64,000 nucleotides of DNA, taken from NCBI GenBank assembly GCA_024233785.1, contig JACKPD010000003.1, positions 62,001 to 126,000 of the forward strand, in the 5' to 3' direction. The notes beneath the pieces were generated by a model, which did not search any database, was not told where the DNA came from, and saw only the letters and a program-made list of their open reading frames with translations. Of this stretch, positions 38,301 to 46,986 are shown in pieces (within the stretch, counting starts at the first letter, position 1; each line of letters starts with the position of its first letter). The stretch comes from Spirochaetales bacterium (GTDB lineage Bacteria > Spirochaetota > Spirochaetia > CADAEX01). The position numbers and the translations under genes are program-made.

Positions 38301-39618
38301 GATGAAGCTTTATCGCCTTTCCCTGAACAAGCACCGGCTCGAAAGCCTGAATACCAAGCCTGTGAAGGGTCGGCGCCCTGTTAAGAAGAACAGGATGTTC
38401 CCTGACTACATCGTCGAGAACCGCCCACACTTCAGCAGTTTCCTGCTCAACAAGTGTTTTTGCTTTTTTTATGTTATAAACTACGTCTTTTTCAACAAGC
38501 TTTTTCATAATAAAGGGCTTGTAAAGCTCAAGCGCCATCTTTGCAGGAAGCCCGCACTGATGAAGACTTAGCTCAGGACCGACTACAATTACCGAGCGGC
38601 CTGAATAGTCAACCCTTTTACCGAGAAGGTTCTGCCTGAACCTGCCCTGCTTTCCTTTCAGCATATCCGAAAGGGATTTAAGCGGCCTGTTGGCTGAACC
38701 CTTTACTACTTTTTTCTTTTTTGAATTATCGAACAGGGCATCAACCGCTTCCTGGAGCATTCTCTTTTCATTCCTGATAATAATATCAGGAGCGTTTAAA
38801 GCCATCAGCCTTTTAAGCCTGTTGTTTCTGTTTATTACCCTTCTGTATAAATCATTAAGGTCCGAGGTAGCAAATCTCCCCCCTTCGAGCTGCACCATAG
38901 GCCTCAGCTCGGGAGGTATTACAGGGATAACATCCAGAATCATCCATTCCGGCTTGTTTTTGGAATCCCTGAAATTTTCAACTATTTCTATTCGCTTTAG
39001 TAGTCTTCTGTCTGATTTTGCGCCCTTTTCAACCATTTTAATTCTAAGTTCAGCTGAAAGAGCGTCCAGATCAAGGGTTTCAAGCAGTGTCCTTATCGCT
39101 TCCGCCCCGATACCGGCAGTAAAGCTCATTCCGTATCTTTCTACTGCTTCATTATAGTCTTCTTCCGACAGGAGATCATGTTTTTTAAGTTCTGTATCGC
39201 CTGCGTCAATAACAATATATTTTTCGTAATATAAAATTGACCTTAGCGAGGCAACTGTAAGATCAAGGAGAAGACCCATTCTTGAGGGGACTGACCTGTA
39301 ATACCAGATGTGGGAAACAGGGGATGCAAGCTCGATATGCCCCATCCTTTCCCTTCTGACCTTGAAGTGAGTTACTTCAACGCCGCATCTGTCGCAGATT
39401 ACCCCTTTATACCTTATGGACTTGAATTTACCGCAGTAACATTCCCATTCCTTGGTAGTACCGAAAATTCTTTCGCAGAACAGACCGTCTTTTTCCGGAC
39501 GGAGCGTTCTGTAATTAATTGTTTCCGGTTTTTTTACCTCGCCGTAAGACCATGCCCTGATCTGGTCCGGCGAAGCAAGTTTTATCATAATATTGTCAAA
39601 ATCCTGCATTTCTCTCAT
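35389..39618 (-). CDS. rpoC: RNA polymerase beta' subunit
   Basis: Largest polymerase subunit. ATG 39618 is chosen because AGGAAGGGG lies 8 nt upstream; an in-frame GTG at 39627 is too close to it. This gives 1409 residues. The zinc site [20 protein letters not shown] opens the protein, the catalytic loop is [12 protein letters not shown], the second zinc site is [16 protein letters not shown], and the bridge/trigger regions ([31 protein letters not shown]) are intact. It lies 19 nt after rpoB. Confidence 0.98.
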   Translation of the reverse strand: MREMQDFDNIMIKLASPDQIRAWSYGEVKKPETINYRTLRPEKDGLFCERIFGTTKEWECYCGKFKSIRYKGVICDRCGVEVTHFKVRRERMGHIELASPVSHIWYYRSVPSRMGLLLDLTVASLRSILYYEKYIVIDAGDTELKKHDLLSEEDYNEAVERYGMSFTAGIGAEAIRTLLETLDLDALSAELRIKMVEKGAKSDRRLLKRIEIVENFRDSKNKPEWMILDVIPVIPPELRPMVQLEGGRFATSDLNDLYRRVINRNNRLKRLMALNAPDIIIRNEKRMLQEAVDALFDNSKKKKVVKGSANRPLKSLSDMLKGKQGRFRQNLLGKRVDYSGRSVIVVGPELSLHQCGLPAKMALELYKPFIMKKLVEKDVVYNIKKAKTLVEQETAEVWAVLDDVVREHPVLLNRAPTLHRLGIQAFEPVLVQGKAIKLHPLVCHAYNADFDGDQMAVHVPLTQAAQIECWTLMLSVNNLLNPANGSPIVFPSLDMVLGINYLTVARKGAKGEGRYFYSFEEVLMAIDARSLDYQAVCKVKIDGKYIETTPGRLIFNEAMPEEIEYINAPLTDKELKAMVAKCYKDNGAYITVKMLDSIKKLGFKYATIFGSTISMEDVVIPVEKKNLIEDANNQVTVIHNQYLQGHITQDERYNRVIEVWSKTNEDLTNVLMKTLKEDRQGFNPIYMMANSGARGSRTQLRQLAGMRGLMAKPSGDIIELPIRANFKEGLSIIEFFISTNGARKGLADTALKTADAGYLTRRLVDIAQDVVVNEEDCGTINGIVISALKDGEEIVEPLADRIQGRYTLERVKHPITGEILVDVNEEISDELATIIEESGIEHVRIRSVLTCDSKFGVCQKCYGRNLATNKGVEIGEAVGIIAAQSIGQPGTQLTMRTFHIGGAATKASEENRVYLKYPVLIRKITGNTVELDNKDVLFTRKGFIQVSKILGKIEIKQGDKILVEEGGKVIAGNPVIKRGKEEILSDEIAYVAIIDKNLYLISQEQKVEIRNGAELLVKEGDVVPAESSIARFDPFSEPIIAEFSGVVRYHDIILGTTLKEEINEDTGNIEKKITEYTLETLQPRIVLADNDDNELATYYLPGGSYINVDDGARISAGKILAKLLKESVKTRDITGGLPRVGELFEARKPKSIAVLSQISGKVKFGGIIKGKRLIIITDDRGIDFKHLVPMGKHLLVRDGDLVEAGEPLSEGDNDPHDILDILGENALQRFLMNEIQEVYRLQGVHINDKHIGVIVRQMMRKVEISHVGDTTFIQGHQVDKYRFHEENAKVIREGGESAIAKPLLLGITRASLNIDSFLSAASFQETTRVLTNAAIAGKIDNLRGLKENIIIGHLIPAGTGQKIYKNIKLFDESNEDIDASIQTILEARKKEELEAASMQPKQHSLDELD

Positions 39619-39637
39619 CAATAACACCCCTTCCTGG

Positions 39638-42600
39638 TCAGAAATTGGTTCCCTGTCTGTTTATGAGTTCTTCATCCCTTTCTGTAAGGGGAACCTGTCT
39701 TCCTCTGGAGTCCCAGATCGAGATATCAAGCGCCAGTCCTCTGAGTTCCTGTACAATTACGTTGAATGCTTCAGGTATTCCGGCAGCAGAGTTGGGTTCA
39801 CCCTTTACTATGCTTTCATATATCTTGGCACGTCCTGCCATATCATCAGATTTTATTGTAATAAATTCCTGCAGAGTATTGGCAGCGCCGTAAGCCTCGA
39901 GCGCCCAGACTTCCATCTCTCCAAGTCTCTGTCCGCCGAACTGTGCCTTTCCGCCGAGCGGCTGCTGGGTAACAAGCGAATACGGGCCGGTTGACCTTGC
40001 ATGCATCTTGTCATCAACAAGGTGATGAAGCTTGAGCATGTAAACACAGCCGACCATTACCGGGTTTTCAAAAGGCTCGCCTGTAAGTCCGTCATAAAGA
40101 GTTATCTTTGACGTTTCAGAAAGATGCGCTTCCTTAAGCTTGCCGGCAATCATTTCATTTGTTGCTGACTGGAACACAGGTGTAGCGTATTTTTCTCCAA
40201 GCACATAACCTGCCCACCCGAGACTGGTTTCCATAAGCTGTCCGAGGTTCATACGGGAAGGGACACCAAGCGGATTCAGACAGATGTCTACCGGCGTTCC
40301 GTCTGCCATATGCGGCATATCCTCTTCAGCAAGAACGCGGGAGACAACACCCTTGTTGCCGTGCCTTCCCGCCATCTTGTCCCCTTCCTGGAGTTTCCTC
40401 TTGGTTGCAATAAGTATCTTTACAACCTCGTCAACGCCCGGATTGAGATCATCACCTTCGGCCCTTTTCAATCTCTGTATATCTATAATTGTCCCTTCAA
40501 CACCGTGAGGAACCCTCAATGATGTATCGCGGACTTCCTTTGCTTTTTCACCGAAAATTGAGTTCAGCAGCTTGAACTCCGGGGTTGTCTCTGTCTCGGA
40601 TTTGGGAGTAACCTTTCCGACAAGAATGTACCCCGACTTTACCTTTGCCCCGATCCTGATAATGCCTTCCTCATCAAGCTGCTCAAGCGCTTTCTCTCCA
40701 ATGTTTGGAATATCCCGTGTAAGCTTTTCTGTACCGAGCTTGGTTTCCCGAACTTCAGTAACAAATTCCTTTATATGGATAGAAGTAAAAATATCTTCCT
40801 TTACTACTTTTTCAGAAATAAGGATCGCATCCTCGTAGTTATAACCGTTCCATGGAAGAAAAGCCACAAGCACGTTCCGTCCAAGGGCAAGTTCACCAAA
40901 TGAAGTTGCAGATCCATCCCCGAGAACAGTACCCTTCTCCACCTTGTCACCAGGCTTCACAAGAGGTTTCTGTGTAAAACAGGTGTCCTGGTTTGTTCTC
41001 TGGTATTTAAGGAGTTTGTAGTTATCCTCAAGACCGTCTTCCCTCTGGACAGTAATCTTTTCAGCTGAAACATAAGTTACAGTTCCCGCATTTCTGGCTT
41101 TTATTACAACACCTGAATCATAGGCTGTTTTAGCCTCCATACCTGTTCCCACTATCGGGGATTCAGGAAAAAGAAGCGGGACTGCCTGTCTCATCATGTT
41201 TGATCCCATGAGCGCCCTGTTTGCATCATCATGCTCAAGAAAAGGGACCAGAGATGTTGAAACAGATATAACCTGTTTCGGCGAAACATCCATATACTGT
41301 ATCCCGCCCGGGGCCCTTGTAGTATAGTCGCCTGCCTTTCTAACAGATACCTGCTCAGCGCAGAAAGTTCCGTCTTCGTTAATAGGCGCATTAGCCTGGG
41401 CTATATAGTATTTTTCCTCATCTATTGCGGAAAGATATTCAACCTCACCGGTAGCGCGGCCTTCTTTAACCTTCCTGTAGGGCGTTTCGAGAAACCCGTA
41501 ATCATTTACCCTTGTATAGTTTGCGAGGGAAACAATAAGACCGATATTCGGTCCTTCAGGCGTTTCAATCGGACACATTCTTCCGTAATGGGTATAATGG
41601 ACATCCCTTACTTCAAATCCTGCCCTGTCTCTGGAAAGACCTCCAGGCCCGAGGGCATTAAGACGCCTCTTATGGGTAAGCTCGGAAAGAGGATTGACCT
41701 GGTCCATGAACTGGGAAAGCTGGCTTGAACCGAAAAATTCCTTGATCGCCGCCACAATCGGCTTGATCGAAATAAGGTCCTGCGGTTTTATGGTATCTGT
41801 CTCCTTGAGAGACATCCTTTCCTTTGCAATCCTTTCCATCCTGACAAATGCTGTTTTCAGGTGGTTAGCGAGAAGCTCACCCACCGATCTGACTCTCCTG
41901 TTGCCAAGATGGTCAATATCATCAACATTTTCTTCGCCGATATATACCTTTATAAGATAGAACATGGTATTTGTAATATCGTCTTTTGTAAGGACCTGGT
42001 CATCAAGCTGCGGGTTATAATCATACTTTTTGTTAAGCTTGTACCTTCCGACCCTGCCGAGATCATACCGTCTCGCGGAAAAAAACATGGATTTAAGATC
42101 TTTTTCCGCGCTTTCAACTGTAATAGGTTCACCCGGAAGGAGAACAGAGTATACAGCAGACAGTGCATCGTCTTTTGTCGGTTCGTCAGAATCGGAATCA
42201 TCCCTTACATATTTAATATCTTCCATCTCAAAACAGTTAAGAATAATATTTGAGTGAAGAGATTCTTTATTTTCAAAATCAATTACTTCAATCTCATCAA
42301 TGCCTGAATGAAGCAGTTCATCAATGTCATGGAGCAGTATTTTTTCACCTGCCCTGTAAAGCTTCTTGCTTTCTCCTGCTTCGGTTTCCACAAAAACAGC
42401 CTTGGCAGCTATTGAACCGATAAGAGCTTCCTTCTCATCAGGCGTACAGTCAAGTTTTATTTTTTTTGTTTTATAAAAAAGGGAAATTATTTCTTCCCTG
42501 GTTTCAAACCCCAATGCACGGAGAAATATTGTTCCCAGAATTCTTTTTTTTCTGTCTATTTTTGCATATATCAGGTCTTTTTTGTGTTCAATCTCGAATT

Positions 42601-43129
42601 CAAGCCATGAGCCCTTATAAGGGATAATCCGTGAAGAAAAAATACCCTTATCATAGGAAAAAACAACACCCGGAGATCTGTGGATCTGGCTTACGACAAC
42701 CCTTTCAGCTCCATTGATAATAAACGTTCCCCTTTCTGTCATTAAAGGGATATCGCCAATATATATAAGTTTCTGCCTGATTTCTCCGGTTTCCTGAAAA
42801 ATCAGATTTATCCGCGCCTTAAGGGGGACAGCATAAGTTACGCCCTTCTGTTTACATTCAAACTCATCAAGCTTGATGCCGTCTTCATCAAGAACATATT
42901 GAGTATATTCCAGCAACATATCGCCATTCGGACTTTCTATCGGGAAAATGCTCTGAAACACCTCCTCCAGCCCCTGCTCGTTAAGCGGTTCACCGTTTAC
43001 AAGCCTGTCTCTCTGGAGAAATTTTTCATATGAGGAAAGCTGAATATCAACAAGTCCTGGCAAATCCATGACTTCACGATAATCTTTTCCGATATATTGC
43101 CGCTTAATAGCCTTAGTCCTATCAAGCAT
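39638..43129 (-). CDS. rpoB: RNA polymerase beta subunit (Asn at rifampicin position)
   Basis: Catalytic-core subunit of 1163 residues. Conserved blocks include the fork and Rif region ([20 protein letters not shown], then [12 protein letters not shown]), [49 protein letters not shown] and the C-terminal [20 protein letters not shown]. Residue Asn491 (codon 41659-41657) aligns with Ser531 of E. coli. Asn at this position is known in Borrelia and other spirochaetes and is linked to their natural rifampicin resistance. The gene is 114 nt after rplL. Confidence 0.98.
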   Translation of the reverse strand: MLDRTKAIKRQYIGKDYREVMDLPGLVDIQLSSYEKFLQRDRLVNGEPLNEQGLEEVFQSIFPIESPNGDMLLEYTQYVLDEDGIKLDEFECKQKGVTYAVPLKARINLIFQETGEIRQKLIYIGDIPLMTERGTFIINGAERVVVSQIHRSPGVVFSYDKGIFSSRIIPYKGSWLEFEIEHKKDLIYAKIDRKKRILGTIFLRALGFETREEIISLFYKTKKIKLDCTPDEKEALIGSIAAKAVFVETEAGESKKLYRAGEKILLHDIDELLHSGIDEIEVIDFENKESLHSNIILNCFEMEDIKYVRDDSDSDEPTKDDALSAVYSVLLPGEPITVESAEKDLKSMFFSARRYDLGRVGRYKLNKKYDYNPQLDDQVLTKDDITNTMFYLIKVYIGEENVDDIDHLGNRRVRSVGELLANHLKTAFVRMERIAKERMSLKETDTIKPQDLISIKPIVAAIKEFFGSSQLSQFMDQVNPLSELTHKRRLNALGPGGLSRDRAGFEVRDVHYTHYGRMCPIETPEGPNIGLIVSLANYTRVNDYGFLETPYRKVKEGRATGEVEYLSAIDEEKYYIAQANAPINEDGTFCAEQVSVRKAGDYTTRAPGGIQYMDVSPKQVISVSTSLVPFLEHDDANRALMGSNMMRQAVPLLFPESPIVGTGMEAKTAYDSGVVIKARNAGTVTYVSAEKITVQREDGLEDNYKLLKYQRTNQDTCFTQKPLVKPGDKVEKGTVLGDGSATSFGELALGRNVLVAFLPWNGYNYEDAILISEKVVKEDIFTSIHIKEFVTEVRETKLGTEKLTRDIPNIGEKALEQLDEEGIIRIGAKVKSGYILVGKVTPKSETETTPEFKLLNSIFGEKAKEVRDTSLRVPHGVEGTIIDIQRLKRAEGDDLNPGVDEVVKILIATKRKLQEGDKMAGRHGNKGVVSRVLAEEDMPHMADGTPVDICLNPLGVPSRMNLGQLMETSLGWAGYVLGEKYATPVFQSATNEMIAGKLKEAHLSETSKITLYDGLTGEPFENPVMVGCVYMLKLHHLVDDKMHARSTGPYSLVTQQPLGGKAQFGGQRLGEMEVWALEAYGAANTLQEFITIKSDDMAGRAKIYESIVKGEPNSAAGIPEAFNVIVQELRGLALDISIWDSRGRQVPLTERDEELINRQGTNF

Positions 43130-43155
43130 TAACCATACCCCCTACTGATAACTAT

Positions 43156-43209
43156 ACCGGCATAAAATTTTGCCGGCATAACTTACAGCCCGAACCAGCC
43201 GGGCTGTAA
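43156..43209 (-). promoter_or_regulatory. Tandem hairpins between rplL and rpoB
   Basis: A perfect 10-bp stem (TTACAGCCCG at 43183-43192 with CGGGCTGTAA at 43200-43209, 7-nt loop) is followed on the minus strand by a second stem (CCGGCA 43157-43162 with TGCCGG 43071-equivalent at 43171-43176). No T run follows. In E. coli an attenuator and an RNase III site lie in this same rplL-rpoB gap, so a similar processing or attenuation role is possible. Confidence 0.6.
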
Positions 43210-43243
43210 TATGAGAATTTCACGATGTTTTACAATCTGAAAA

Positions 43244-43627
43244 CTATTTAACCTCAACAACTGCGCCAGCTGCTTCCAGCTTTTCTTTGAGTGTTTTAGC
43301 TTCTTCTTTGGAAACACCTTCTTTAACTTTCTGAGGAGCGCCCTCAACCAGGTCTTTTGCCTCTTTAAGGCCGAGACCTGTAATTGCCCTTACTTCCTTG
43401 ATAACAGGAATTTTCTTTGTGTCATCAATTTTGGCAAGAATTACATCAAATTCAGTCTGTTCTTCTGATGCTTCAGCTGCCGCTGCTACAGGAGCTGCCG
43501 CTGCCGCTACCGGAGCTGCCGCTGTTACACCGAATTTCTCTTCCATAGCTTTGACAAGTTCTGATACTTCAAGAACTGTCATTCCTGCAATTGCTTCCAG
43601 GATTTCATCTTTTGATTTTGTGGCCAT
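43244..43627 (-). CDS. rplL: Ribosomal protein bL12 (L7/L12)
   Basis: Stalk protein that recruits translation GTPases, present in several copies per ribosome. The 127 residues have an N-terminal dimer domain, an Ala-rich hinge (about residues 33-52), and the C-terminal domain with [35 protein letters not shown] and [21 protein letters not shown] 246-nt structured spacer separates it from rplJ. Confidence 0.98.
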   Translation of the reverse strand: MATKSKDEILEAIAGMTVLEVSELVKAMEEKFGVTAAAPVAAAAAPVAAAAEASEEQTEFDVILAKIDDTKKIPVIKEVRAITGLGLKEAKDLVEGAPQKVKEGVSKEEAKTLKEKLEAAGAVVEVK

Positions 43628-43873
43628 ATTATCTTCTCCTTATCATTGTTTCAGCAGTAGCATGGCGGATCCGAAGACTAATGCTGAATATTAGGGTACC
43701 TCTAAAAACTCTATTTTTTCCGGTTACGGAAAAAATAATTCCTTGCGCCAACGGCGATTAGGTACCCTGTAAGCCCCGGATTTAACAAATCCGGGATAAA
43801 GAGACCAACCGATCCAAGCGCAAGCGCCGGGATTGAGGTCCCCTTTATAAATATAAACCGTAATTAATACGGA
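43628..43873. repeat. Structured rplJ-rplL spacer: nested inverted repeats, possible MITE-like insertion
   Basis: No gene is visible. Structures in order: 9-bp inverted ends AGGGTACCT (43693-43701) and AGGTACCCT (43760-43768) enclosing a perfect 11-bp hairpin (TATTTTTTCCG 43712-43722, CGGAAAAAATA 43727-43737); then a perfect 9-bp hairpin (CCCGGATTT 43775-43783, AAATCCGGG 43787-43795); then a longer imperfect stem-loop from GACC (43803-43806) to GGTC (43837-43840) with an inner GCGC-AA-GCGC. The first unit, 76 bp with terminal inverted repeats, resembles a miniature transposable element; the rest could be an mRNA processing or regulatory site for rplL. Confidence 0.55.
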
Positions 43874-44410
43874 TTATTTCCCTTCCTTCTGGTCAGCCAC
43901 AGCCTGCAGTGTTCTTGCAAGCTTCTGAACAGGAGCATTAAGCACATAAACCAGGTTCTGCACAGGCGCTTTCATTGTTCCCATAAGCATGGAGATAAGC
44001 TCCATTCTTGTCGGAAGCTTTGAAAAAGCTTCAATCTGGGCAGCATCAAAAATATTACCTGCGATATAGCCGCCTTTAACCTGCACCGGCGCTTCTTTTG
44101 AATAATCAAACAGCGCTTTTGCGGCAGGACCGGCCTCACCCTTTACCATGGCAACCGCGGACGGCCCCACAAGCAGTGAATCAAGTCCGTCAACACCCAT
44201 TGTCCTGAAGGCAATTTTGGCATATCTGTTCTTGACAACCTTATATTCAACCCCGAACTCTCTCATCTTTCTTCTGAGTCCGGTTATCTGCGCAACAGAA
44301 AGGCCCCTGTAATCAGTTACAATAAAATCAGTTGCTGTTTCCAGCTTGCCCTTAATGTCTGCAACAGCCTCTTCCTTGGCAGGATGTACCTTTGTTATAT
44401 ATTCTGTCAT
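43874..44410 (-). CDS. rplJ: Ribosomal protein uL10
   Basis: Base of the L12 stalk and, in many bacteria, the autogenous repressor of rplJL. The 178 residues show TDFIVTDYRGLSVAQITGLR, a central RNA-binding domain, and the C-terminal helix that binds bL12 dimers. It lies only 22 nt after rplA, so there is no room for a classical L10 leader upstream of it. Confidence 0.97.
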   Translation of the reverse strand: MTEYITKVHPAKEEAVADIKGKLETATDFIVTDYRGLSVAQITGLRRKMREFGVEYKVVKNRYAKIAFRTMGVDGLDSLLVGPSAVAMVKGEAGPAAKALFDYSKEAPVQVKGGYIAGNIFDAAQIEAFSKLPTRMELISMLMGTMKAPVQNLVYVLNAPVQKLARTLQAVADQKEGK

Positions 44411-44432
44411 ATTACTATCCCTTTCCCCGGCC

Positions 44433-45104
44433 TTATTTGAATGAAACCCTGACTCCAGGGCCCATTGTTGACGAAACTGCTACTGAGATCAGAAAGTCGC
44501 CCTTGGTATCTGCGGGTTTTTTTCTTTCAACTTCAGCAACCACAGCATGTATATTTTCAACAATCTGACTAACTTCACTTGACACCTTACCTACCGCAAG
44601 GTGAAGAACTCCGGTTTTATCAGACCTGAACTCAACCCTTCCCTTCTGGAGCTCTTTCAAAGCTTCCTTGATGTTAAAAGTAACTGTCTGGGTTTTCGGG
44701 TTAGGCATAAGACCTCTTCTTCCAAGAATAGGTCCCAGTCTTCCTACATCTTTCATCATGTCCGGAGTCGCTACCGCGACATCAAAATCAAGCCAGCCGT
44801 TTTTAATCTTTTCAACAAGGTCTACATCGCCAACATAAGCAGCGCCTGCTTCTCTTGCCTCTTCCGCCTTGTCCCCTTTTGCAAAAACAAGTATTTTCTT
44901 TTCGCCTGTAAACTGATGCGGAAGAACCAGAGTATCCCTTACAGCCTGTGCTTTTTTAAGCTTGAGCCTTATTGAAAGCTCGACTGTTTCATCAAATTTC
45001 GCAAATGCAAGCTTCTTTACTATATTTACTGCTTCCTCGTACGGATAGAGAGTTGCTTTATCATAACCCTTGAGTGCTTCAAGATACTTTTTTCCTCTTT
45101 TCAT
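44433..45104 (-). CDS. rplA: Ribosomal protein uL1
   Basis: Mobile L1-stalk protein and, in E. coli, translational repressor of the L11 operon. The 223 residues contain VRDTLVLPHQFTGEKKILVF, GRLGPILGRRGLMPNPKTQT, and KGDFLISVAVSSTMGPGVRV. It lies 3 nt after rplK. Confidence 0.97.
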   Translation of the reverse strand: MKRGKKYLEALKGYDKATLYPYEEAVNIVKKLAFAKFDETVELSIRLKLKKAQAVRDTLVLPHQFTGEKKILVFAKGDKAEEAREAGAAYVGDVDLVEKIKNGWLDFDVAVATPDMMKDVGRLGPILGRRGLMPNPKTQTVTFNIKEALKELQKGRVEFRSDKTGVLHLAVGKVSSEVSQIVENIHAVVAEVERKKPADTKGDFLISVAVSSTMGPGVRVSFK

Positions 45105-45107
45105 ACC

Positions 45108-45539
45108 CTATGCCTCCACCTCTATTCCCATACTTCTTGCTGTACCAGCGACAATTTTCATTGCGGCATCGATATCATTGGCATTCAGGTCAGGCATCTT
45201 TATTTCCGCAACCTTTTTAAGCTCCGCCCTTGATATTTTTGCAACTTTAACCTTGTGAGGTTCCGCGGAACCGCTCGCGAGATTACATGCTTTTTTGAGA
45301 AGCACAGAAGCCGGAGGTGTTTTTGTGATAAACGTAAATGTCTTATCAGCAAAAACTGTAATTACGACAGGAATAGTAAGGCCCTGCTCCAGATTTTTTG
45401 TTCTGTCGTTAAACTGCTGAACAAATTGAGGAGCGCTTACTCCGTGAGGCCCGAGCGCGGGTCCTACAGGAGGAGCTGGTGTCGCTTTTCCGGCCGGAAC
45501 CTGCAGCTTGATATAAGCTGTAACTTTTTTCTTGGCCAT
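45108..45539 (-). CDS. rplK: Ribosomal protein uL11
   Basis: GTPase-centre protein, binding site of thiostrepton-class drugs. The 143 residues show [40 protein letters not shown] and the C-terminal [20 protein letters not shown]. It is preceded by a structured 134-nt leader. Confidence 0.98.
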   Translation of the reverse strand: MAKKKVTAYIKLQVPAGKATPAPPVGPALGPHGVSAPQFVQQFNDRTKNLEQGLTIPVVITVFADKTFTFITKTPPASVLLKKACNLASGSAEPHKVKVAKISRAELKKVAEIKMPDLNANDIDAAMKIVAGTARSMGIEVEA

Positions 45540-45563
45540 TTATTTCTCCAATATGTGGTAAAC

Positions 45564-45656
45564 GTTTCTTTTACAAGAAACTCCCAGTCTAAAACCGGTA
45601 AAACTTACCGGATAAGGATAAGAGCTCCAGGCACAAACAGTGTAAGGGACCGGAGC
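45564..45656 (-). promoter_or_regulatory. Three-hairpin rplK leader
   Basis: The nusG-rplK spacer contains, in transcription order, an outer stem (GGAGC 45652-45656 with GCTCC 45624-45628 and an inner CAC/GTG), a perfect 7-bp hairpin (CCGGTAA 45595-45601, TTACCGG 45605-45611) and another perfect 7-bp hairpin (GTTTCTT 45564-45570, AAGAAAC 45575-45581) about 20 nt before the start codon. Its position fits the place where uL1 binds mRNA to repress rplKA in other bacteria; no specific L1 motif was confirmed. Confidence 0.5.
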
Positions 45657-45673
45657 CTGTCTATTTTGCAAGG

Positions 45674-46228
45674 TTATATCTGTTCGACTTGTGAAAAATC
45701 AACCTCGACAGGTGTTGCTCTTCCGAATATTCCCACAACCACCCTGAGTTTCCCTTTTTCCATATTAACTTCGTCAATTTTACCTGTAAATGAGTCAAAA
45801 GGACCGCCGACAATCTTGACTGATTCGCCGATATTGAAAACCTGTTTTGCAGTCACATGCCTGCTGGCCTTAAGCTCTCCAGTCTTCTGCAGAATGCTAC
45901 GCACTTCATCAGAAGATATTGGATTTGGTTTTACATTACCAAGAGCCCCGACAAATCCGGTTACTCCCTGTATTTTTTTTATTTCAGAGCAGGCATTTTT
46001 CCAGCCCCTGTCCGGCAGATCCATCTCAAGCAGAATATAGCCGGGGAGAAATTTTCTGGAAGTAATCTTTTTCTTGCCGTCCTTTACCTCTACCACCTCT
46101 TCCGAAGGGATTTTGATATCAAGAACAACATCAGAAAGAGAAGGATCCTCCATCAGCTTTCTCACATGTTTTTCAATTTTATTTTCATAACCTGAATAGG
46201 TATGAAGAACATACCAGCCTTTTGCCAT
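45674..46228 (-). CDS. nusG: Transcription elongation/antitermination factor NusG
   Basis: Processivity factor bridging polymerase and ribosome. The 184 residues show the NGN domain (KGWYVLHTYSGYENKIEKHV, FLPGYILLEMDL, IQGVTGFVG) and a C-terminal KOW domain (GESVKIVGGPFDSFTGKIDE). It lies 18 nt after secE in the usual secE-nusG-rplK order. Confidence 0.97.
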   Translation of the reverse strand: MAKGWYVLHTYSGYENKIEKHVRKLMEDPSLSDVVLDIKIPSEEVVEVKDGKKKITSRKFLPGYILLEMDLPDRGWKNACSEIKKIQGVTGFVGALGNVKPNPISSDEVRSILQKTGELKASRHVTAKQVFNIGESVKIVGGPFDSFTGKIDEVNMEKGKLRVVVGIFGRATPVEVDFSQVEQI

Positions 46229-46246
46229 TTGTTATACCGTACTCCG

Positions 46247-46426
46247 CTAAAAAATTATATCTATCCCGACAATAAGTAAAAAATCGACAATACCAAGTAT
46301 CAAAGCAAAAAGCAGTGTCGAAACTATCACGACACGGGTTGACGAACTTACTTCACCACTCCCGGGCCAGACAACCTTTTTAAGCTCTGAGTAACTCTCC
46401 TTAAAAAAATTCAGGATTTTGTTCAT
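46247..46426 (-). CDS. secE: Preprotein translocase subunit SecE
   Basis: A 59-residue single-span subunit of the SecYEG channel. It starts MNKILNFFKESYSELKKVVW followed by PGSGEV (the conserved amphipathic cytoplasmic helix), then one membrane helix (VVIVSTLLFALILGIVDFLL). It lies between tRNA-Trp and nusG. Confidence 0.93.
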   Translation of the reverse strand: MNKILNFFKESYSELKKVVWPGSGEVSSSTRVVIVSTLLFALILGIVDFLLIVGIDIIF

Positions 46427-46469
46427 AAAAAAAACTCCTAATAAAGTGAAAAAGGAAATAATACAAATA

Positions 46470-46543
46470 CAGGCCAGGTAGGATTCGAACCTACAACATC
46501 CGGTTTTGGAGACCGGCGCTCTAGCCGTTGGAGCTACTGGCCT
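46470..46543 (-). tRNA. tRNA-Trp (CCA anticodon)
   Basis: The minus strand folds into a cloverleaf: acceptor AGGCCAG/CTGGCCT with discriminator G, anticodon stem CCGGT/ACCGG with loop CTCCAAA, and T arm GTAGG-TTCGAAT-CCTAC. The 3' CCA is not encoded. It lies 6 nt after rpmG and 43 nt before secE. Confidence 0.96.
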
Positions 46544-46549
46544 AAAAAA

Positions 46550-46726
46550 TTATTTAATTTTAGCTTCTTTATGCAATGTATGTTTTCTGTCAAACTTGCA
46601 GTACTTACTGAATTCCATCTTTGCCTGTGTATTTTTTCTATTTTTCTTTGTTGTATAGTTTTTTCTCTTACACTCTGAACACTGGAGAGCAATAAGTTCA
46701 ACATTCCCTTTCTTTTTGGATGCCAT
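46550..46726 (-). CDS. rpmG: Ribosomal protein bL33
   Basis: A 58-codon gene read directly from the minus strand. It starts MASKKKGNVELIALQCSECK and ends KFDRKHTLHKEAKIK. One CxxC pair (C16, C19) and a lone C43 are seen, so the second zinc pair is incomplete. It is flanked by tRNA-Thr and tRNA-Trp, the usual location. Confidence 0.94.
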   Translation of the reverse strand: MASKKKGNVELIALQCSECKRKNYTTKKNRKNTQAKMEFSKYCKFDRKHTLHKEAKIK

Positions 46727-46818
46727 ATCAGAATCTCCTATATTATATGGTTAAACCCGCATAGTTAAACCAGCATGGTTTAACCGGTTAAAAACCAGCG
46801 TACAATTTAAGTATGATC

Positions 46819-46891
46819 AGCCCTCGACCGGATTTGAACCGGTGACCCCCTCCTTACCATGGAGGTGCTCTACCGACTGAGCTACAAGGGC
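46819..46891 (-). tRNA. tRNA-Thr (GGT anticodon)
   Basis: The minus strand folds as acceptor GCCCTTG/CGAGGGC, D arm GCTCAGTCGGTAGAGC, anticodon stem CCTCC/GGAGG with loop ATGGTAA, and T arm CCGG-TTCAAAT-CCGG. CCA is not encoded. It is the first gene of the tRNA-rpmG-secE-nusG-rplKAJL-rpoBC unit. Confidence 0.96.
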
Positions 46892-46928
46892 ATACCTGTC
46901 CCGCTTAGACGGCTGGATAACGTGTGAA

Positions 46929-46957
46929 AAATTAACAGACATACCCTCTTTTGTCAA
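46929..46957 (-). promoter_or_regulatory. Promoter at the head of the tRNA-Thr to rpoBC cluster
   Basis: The minus strand reads TTGACA (46957-46952), a 17-nt spacer, then TAATTT (46934-46929), about 38 nt before the 5' end of tRNA-Thr. A consensus -35 box at this point suits a highly expressed unit. Confidence 0.65.
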
Positions 46958-46986
46958 TAGAATATAATATATTATTAATTTTTAAT

